This document shows, one piece after another, positions 59,851 through 64,000 of a stretch of DNA of 64,000 bases. The DNA lies in the NCBI RefSeq assembly GCF_000758705.1, contig NZ_CP009287.1, forward strand, positions 4,898,001 to 4,962,000, read 5' to 3'. Source of the DNA: Paenibacillus graminis (GTDB lineage Bacteria; Bacillota; Bacilli; Paenibacillales; Paenibacillaceae). The translations under genes and the position numbers were made by a program. Each line of letters starts with the position of its first letter. Position 1 is the first letter of the stretch. Below the pieces are notes generated by a model. That model made no database searches, was not told the DNA's origin, and saw nothing but the letters and a program-made list of their open reading frames with translations.

Positions 59851-62517
59851 TTAGCTCATTGCGCCCAGCTCATAAATGAACCTATAGTCCCCGGAGCCCA
59901 GCATTACTTTCACCTCATGCTCCAGCTGCTCTGCGGAATGTACGCCGATGGCCTGCTCAAGGTGCACATCACCTTCCAGCACACGGGGCAGACCGGCATT
60001 CGGGAGATATAGCGCAGCAGAAGTATTCGGCGGGACTGAAACGGACAGTTCCATCTGATTCGAAGTAATACTCCATTCCGAGCGGATGCGCCCGTACACC
60101 GTTTCAAGCGCAGCTGCAGCCCAGGTCAGGTCCCCGCCCGGCTGCGGCTTGATCACAAATTCCTTGTATCCCGGGTGCGCTTCATCCAGCTCAATGCCTG
60201 CAATATGGCGGTATAAAAAATCCCCGATGGCTCCATACGCATAATGGTTGAACGAATTCATATTTTTGCTCCAGAAGCTTCCGTCCTCCTTTATCCCGTC
60301 CCAATGCTCCCAGATGGTCGTCGCTCCCTTGGTCACCTGGTACAGCCAGGAAGGATAATCGGTCTGCAGGAGCAATTTGTAGGCCGCATCCATATGCCCG
60401 GCTTCACTTAACACAAGGTTCAGATAAGGTGTGCCCACAAACCCGGTGGTGAGATGGTGGCCGCTTTCTTCCAGGAGCTTCAGGAGTTTGTCTGTTGTTC
60501 TTGCTTTCGCCGGTCCTTCCACCAGTCCGAACATCAGAGCCAGCACGCAGGCTGTCTGTGTGGGTACGGATAGACGCCCCGAAGGAGTGATGAATTCACG
60601 GTTAAAAGCTTCTTTAATGCGGCTGTAGAGCACCATGTATTGCTTAGCTTCATCTGTTCTTCCAAGCACATCGGCTGTCTTCTGCAGAAGCTGAACGGAA
60701 TAAGCATAAAAGGCTGTCGCGATCAAATCGGTGTCCGTAGCACCTTTGTAGCTGTCCTGTTTCGCATCCAGTCCCAGCCAGTCGCCAAAATGAACCCCCG
60801 TATTCCAAAGATACTCATCTTGGCCCTGCTTGCGGATATACTCCACCCAGCCCCGCATGCTTGGATATTGCTGTTCAAGGATACGCTTATCCCCGTAACA
60901 TTGGTACAGCGTCCACGGACAGATAACGGCAGCGTCGCCCCATGCCGCAGACGAATGATCATTTTCTCCCAGGACATCCGGGATCACGAACGGAACACCG
61001 CCATGTTCCAGTTGATCAGCAGACAGATCTTTGAGCCATTTGCTGAAAAACGGCGCCACATTCATCAGATATGCCGAAGTGCGGATGAACATCTGCGCAT
61101 CTCCGGTCCAGCCGAGCCGCTCATCCCGCTGCGGGCAATCCGTCGGCACGTCGACAAAGTTGCCTTTTTGGCCCCACAGAATATTGTGCTGGAGCTGGTT
61201 GATCAGCGGATTGGAGCACGCGAAGGAGCCTGTGTGCTCCATATCCGAATGAAGTACGATCCCTGTAAAATCCTCTGGCGAGAGTTCCTCACCGAACCCG
61301 GTCAGCTGCACATAACGGAATCCCTGGAAGGTAAACCGCGGCTCATAGCTTTCCCGTCCTCCGCCTTTGGCAATATACGTGATCTTCTGCCGGGCGCTTC
61401 TCAAATTATCGGTATAGACATTGCCGTCCCGGTCCAGCACCTCGAAATGAACCAGCTCTACCTGCTGCCCTCGCGGGGCGGTAAGGCAAAACTGCATCCA
61501 GCCAACCATGTTCTGCCCCATATCAAGTACGGTTTCACCGGCCGGCGTCTTAAGCAGATTAAGCGGCTTGATCTGATCTATTTTCCTTACCGGAACATTC
61601 TCCTGCGCCACCAGAATCTCCTTCGAATGCGGGAGGAGTTCAACCCGGGACCAGCCGCTGTCGTCATAACCGGGCTGGCTGAACCCGCTCAGTTCCAGTC
61701 GGGCATCATAGGTCTCTCCGTGATACAGCTCCGACATCAGAATCGGGCCGGCGGCTGCAGTCCAGTTCTCACCCGTCGCAAATATCTGCTCGCTCCCATC
61801 CTCATAGGTCAGATGGATTTGCATAAGCAATGCGGTGCGGCTGCCAAAAATATGCCTGCGGTTATCCCAGGCCAGGTTTCCTTTATACCAGCCATTCCCC
61901 AGCCACGCACCTACAGCATTGTCACCTGCTGCAATCTGCGCTGTAATATCATAAGCCTGCACCTGCAGCCGCTGACTGTAGCTGGTCCAGCCCGGGGTCA
62001 GATAACCATCGCCTACGCGCAAGCCGTTGAGTTCCAGTTCATACAGTCCCAGGGCGGTCGCATACATTCTGGCCTTAAGCGGTTTAGCAGCGGCTTGAAA
62101 GCTGCCCCGAAGGAGCGGACAGCGCTCCGCTTCTACACCCAGCAGTGACAGCGGAGCGCTGATCCATTCCGCCTGCCAATCCTCCTGTGCCAGCAGCCCC
62201 ATCTCCCAAAATGCAGGTTCCGACCATTCCGTACCCCGGTTCTCCGTATCCCACACTCTAACCCGGTAATAATAACGCTGCCGTGAACCCGGCAGCAGTT
62301 CCGCCAGCTCCACATGGGCCGATTGCTCTGAATACACCCTCCCGGAACTCCATAATATCCGGCGGAAATCCGCTTCAACAGAGACCTCGATCTCATAGGA
62401 CTGCTGCAGCACATCCCGCTCCTCCGATTGAAGCTGCCAGCTGATTCTAGGGAAGCGCACATCAAGCCCGACCGGATTTTCTTTATACTCTACACGTAAC
62501 TTTTGAACCGTTAGCAT
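59851..62517 (-). CDS. Alpha-L-rhamnosidase, glycoside hydrolase family 78
   Basis: An 888-residue GH78 enzyme that cleaves terminal alpha-L-rhamnose from pectic and other glycosides. N-terminal beta-sandwich domains (RVEYKENPVGLDVRFPRISWQ; ARMYATALGLYELELNG) lead to the (alpha/alpha)6 catalytic barrel. There PTDCPQRDERLGWTGDAQMF holds the general acid Asp/Glu region, and ATTIWEHWDGIKEDGS the second catalytic Glu. No signal peptide. The ATG at 62517 is chosen; the longer GTG start at 62547 lacks a ribosome site. It is divergent from an AraC regulator that probably activates it. Confidence 0.94.
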   Translation of the reverse strand: MLTVQKLRVEYKENPVGLDVRFPRISWQLQSEERDVLQQSYEIEVSVEADFRRILWSSGRVYSEQSAHVELAELLPGSRQRYYYRVRVWDTENRGTEWSEPAFWEMGLLAQEDWQAEWISAPLSLLGVEAERCPLLRGSFQAAAKPLKARMYATALGLYELELNGLRVGDGYLTPGWTSYSQRLQVQAYDITAQIAAGDNAVGAWLGNGWYKGNLAWDNRRHIFGSRTALLMQIHLTYEDGSEQIFATGENWTAAAGPILMSELYHGETYDARLELSGFSQPGYDDSGWSRVELLPHSKEILVAQENVPVRKIDQIKPLNLLKTPAGETVLDMGQNMVGWMQFCLTAPRGQQVELVHFEVLDRDGNVYTDNLRSARQKITYIAKGGGRESYEPRFTFQGFRYVQLTGFGEELSPEDFTGIVLHSDMEHTGSFACSNPLINQLQHNILWGQKGNFVDVPTDCPQRDERLGWTGDAQMFIRTSAYLMNVAPFFSKWLKDLSADQLEHGGVPFVIPDVLGENDHSSAAWGDAAVICPWTLYQCYGDKRILEQQYPSMRGWVEYIRKQGQDEYLWNTGVHFGDWLGLDAKQDSYKGATDTDLIATAFYAYSVQLLQKTADVLGRTDEAKQYMVLYSRIKEAFNREFITPSGRLSVPTQTACVLALMFGLVEGPAKARTTDKLLKLLEESGHHLTTGFVGTPYLNLVLSEAGHMDAAYKLLLQTDYPSWLYQVTKGATTIWEHWDGIKEDGSFWSKNMNSFNHYAYGAIGDFLYRHIAGIELDEAHPGYKEFVIKPQPGGDLTWAAAALETVYGRIRSEWSITSNQMELSVSVPPNTSAALYLPNAGLPRVLEGDVHLEQAIGVHSAEQLEHEVKVMLGSGDYRFIYELGAMS

Positions 62518-62671
62518 CCTGTCCACCCCGTCTTTTCTTGGATTCACCCTATAATTTTGAAACGCTTTCTATTACAATTATAAGAATTCAAATCCATTCT
62601 ATTACCTGTAAAAAAGACATTTCACCTGCTTAAAAAGGACTTTTTGTCCGGTGGAGAAAGGGGGGGGACGG

Positions 62672-63586
62672 GTGAACTCTTCAAACCATACGTTGAAAGG
62701 CGAAAGCTTTTTCGAAAAGAACCTGCTGCTGTATGTGAACCGTGCTACGGAGACTTACCAGCTTCCGCTTCATTCCCATGATTTCATCGAGCTGGCCTTT
62801 GTTGCGGAGGGCAAGGGGTTCCACTATATAGAACAGGAGGTTCACCATGCCTTCAAAGGACAGCTATATTTCATTCCTGTCGGCGTCTCCCATGTCTTCC
62901 GGCCTTCGTCGCCTAGTTCCCTCAAAGAACCGCTTGTGGTCTATAATTGTTTGTTTACACCGGAGCTTCTGGAGGGACTGACCCCGGTTATTCCGGACAC
63001 GCCGATTGCAGATTACCTGGCACAGATCCGAAATCACCAGATTTCTCCGTTCTCGGTCACTGACCCTCACGGTTCCATCGAGAGCCTCTTTCTCTCTCTT
63101 CACCGGGAGTACAATCTCCCGCAGACCGGTTCCGGCAGCTATCTGTTGTCCCTGTTCATTCAGCTGATGATTACCCTGTACCGCTTCAAGCATGACGAGC
63201 TTCAGTTTCCGGTGAATAAGCAAACGCGATTCCTGCATGTTCTCCGCTATATCCAGCAGGAGTATGCCCGGGACATTACCCTAACTCATCTTGCCCGGAC
63301 CTTTGACTGGAGTGAGCGTCATCTTCAACGTTTGTTCAGGGCGCATACGGGGCAGACCTTTCACCATTTCCTGCAGAATGTCCGGGTTCAACAGAGCTGT
63401 GGACTGCTAACCCGGCAGCTGCATACTCCCATCCCGCTCATTGCCGAACAGGTGGGTTACCGTGATACCAAAACCTTCAGCCTGGTCTTCAAACGGATTA
63501 TGGGAAAAACCCCCGGCGGGTACCGGCAAGAGGCGGAAACCGCGGCGGCGGCAGGCGGGGTCAACAACAGCAAGGGTCACGAGTAG
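62672..63586 (+). CDS. AraC family regulator, GTG start
   Basis: A 304-residue AraC-type activator. An N-terminal cupin sensing domain (PLHSHDFIELAFVAEGKGFHYIEQ, about residues 30-55) precedes two C-terminal HTHs: YARDITLTHLARTFDWSERHLQRLFRAHTGQTFHHF and IPLIAEQVGYRDTKTFSLVFKRIMGKTPGGYR, described by these key residues. The start is GTG at 62672 behind a run of eight G; an in-frame GTG at 62651 lies upstream of that site. It is divergent from the rhamnosidase with about 150 bases between, so L-rhamnose or a rhamnoside is the likely inducer. Confidence 0.88.
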   Translation: MNSSNHTLKGESFFEKNLLLYVNRATETYQLPLHSHDFIELAFVAEGKGFHYIEQEVHHAFKGQLYFIPVGVSHVFRPSSPSSLKEPLVVYNCLFTPELLEGLTPVIPDTPIADYLAQIRNHQISPFSVTDPHGSIESLFLSLHREYNLPQTGSGSYLLSLFIQLMITLYRFKHDELQFPVNKQTRFLHVLRYIQQEYARDITLTHLARTFDWSERHLQRLFRAHTGQTFHHFLQNVRVQQSCGLLTRQLHTPIPLIAEQVGYRDTKTFSLVFKRIMGKTPGGYRQEAETAAAAGGVNNSKGHE

Positions 63587-63788
63587 ATCAGCAGATCTTA
63601 AATAGTGGAATCAAACCATTCTAACCGGGATGGAGCTAGAATCATTTTTACGACTAGTAGATTGACCCAAAAAATAATGCAACTAAAGGCTTCAGCGAAT
63701 AAGCAAAGCGCGTGCAGAAGAATTCCGACGGGCTGAGCGTACTCGAATTCTTCAAAAATGACGCATTCCCGTCCGTTCGCCTCTATTC

Positions 63789-64000
63789 TTACTGGGCCGT
63801 TAAAATCAGCGGTCCGTCCGGCGTGACTGCGATTGTATGCTCATATTGCGCCGACAACTTGCCGTCGGCCGTTCTCGCCGTCCACTCATCATCGTCGATT
63901 GTGATATGGAACGTACCCTCGTTAATCATCGGTTCAATTGTAAATACCATGCCTTCCTTTAACCGGATGCCTTTGCCGGCTACGCCGATATGCTCGTAGC
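63789..64000 (-). CDS. map: Methionine aminopeptidase type I, C-terminal part
   Basis: The last 70 codons of a type I methionine aminopeptidase that removes the initiator Met from new proteins. The start lies beyond the window. YEHIGVAGKGIRLKEGMVFT, IEPMINEG (metal Glu) and QYEHTIAVTPDGP (metal Glu) are diagnostic. The fragment ends with ILTAQ and a TAA at 63789-63791. Confidence 0.9.
   Translation of the reverse strand, partial: YEHIGVAGKGIRLKEGMVFTIEPMINEGTFHITIDDDEWTARTADGKLSAQYEHTIAVTPDGPLILTAQ

Noticed and set aside
60640..62148. A 502-codon ORF antisense to the rhamnosidase
   Set aside because: Shadow of a high-GC conserved gene; no domain, no ribosome site.

Overview
The window looks like a chromosomal segment of a Paenibacillus-type Firmicute. 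The signs are GC-moderate to GC-rich DNA, strong AGGAGG-type ribosome binding sites, occasional TTG/GTG starts, a Bce-type peptide-sensing module, LacI/AraC-controlled sugar-polymer operons, a DUF1540 protein, and many dispersed and tandem intergenic repeats. This is inference from content; no rRNA or tRNA is present to confirm it.

Layout: 1-5.6 kb holds a DUF4349 lipoprotein (cut by the edge), a DUF1540 protein, metE, uppP and a DedA protein, with three 64-bp repeats before uppP. 5.6-12.3 kb holds a Bce-like ABC transporter and its two-component system, split by a divergent ene-reductase gene, a 219-bp nested inverted-repeat element and a MarR gene. A BceR-type binding site before the transporter links the two halves. 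12.7-16.1 kb holds a methyltransferase, two tandem-repeat tracts (43/49 bp and 51 bp) and a MerR/oxidoreductase pair sharing one operator sequence. 16.3-18.9 kb holds AIM24, YitT and short Crp-like genes.

19.0-24.7 kb is the most interesting block: six tightly coupled minus-strand genes in the order LRR protein, ATP-grasp protein, alkaline-phosphatase-like hydrolase, HemN-like radical SAM, radical SAM, cysC. The first five correspond to the STM4015-STM4011 families, a conserved cluster without an assigned function as far as I know. The sixth, an apparently intact APS kinase, is coupled to it by a 4-bp overlap.

25.3-29.0 kb is a fructose operon (fruR-fruK-fruA). 29.4-41.8 kb is housekeeping and small hypothetical genes: AI-2E transporter, ung, RNase H, TetR with a lipoprotein, metallophosphoesterase, Mn catalase, DNA alkylation repair and a nitrilase-like protein. 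42.2-50.2 kb is a galacturonate module: LacI regulator, uxaB-uxaA-uxaC, an SGNH esterase and a TIM-barrel epimerase. 50.4-54.8 kb is a LacI-regulated GH38 alpha-mannosidase with two identical operators. 55.2-64 kb holds NAD synthetase, a Gre-family protein, a methyltransferase and Rrf2 regulator sharing a promoter element, a GH78 rhamnosidase, an AraC regulator and the end of a methionine aminopeptidase gene. The uronate, rhamnosidase, mannosidase and esterase genes together fit use of plant cell-wall polysaccharides, probably rhamnogalacturonan/pectin.
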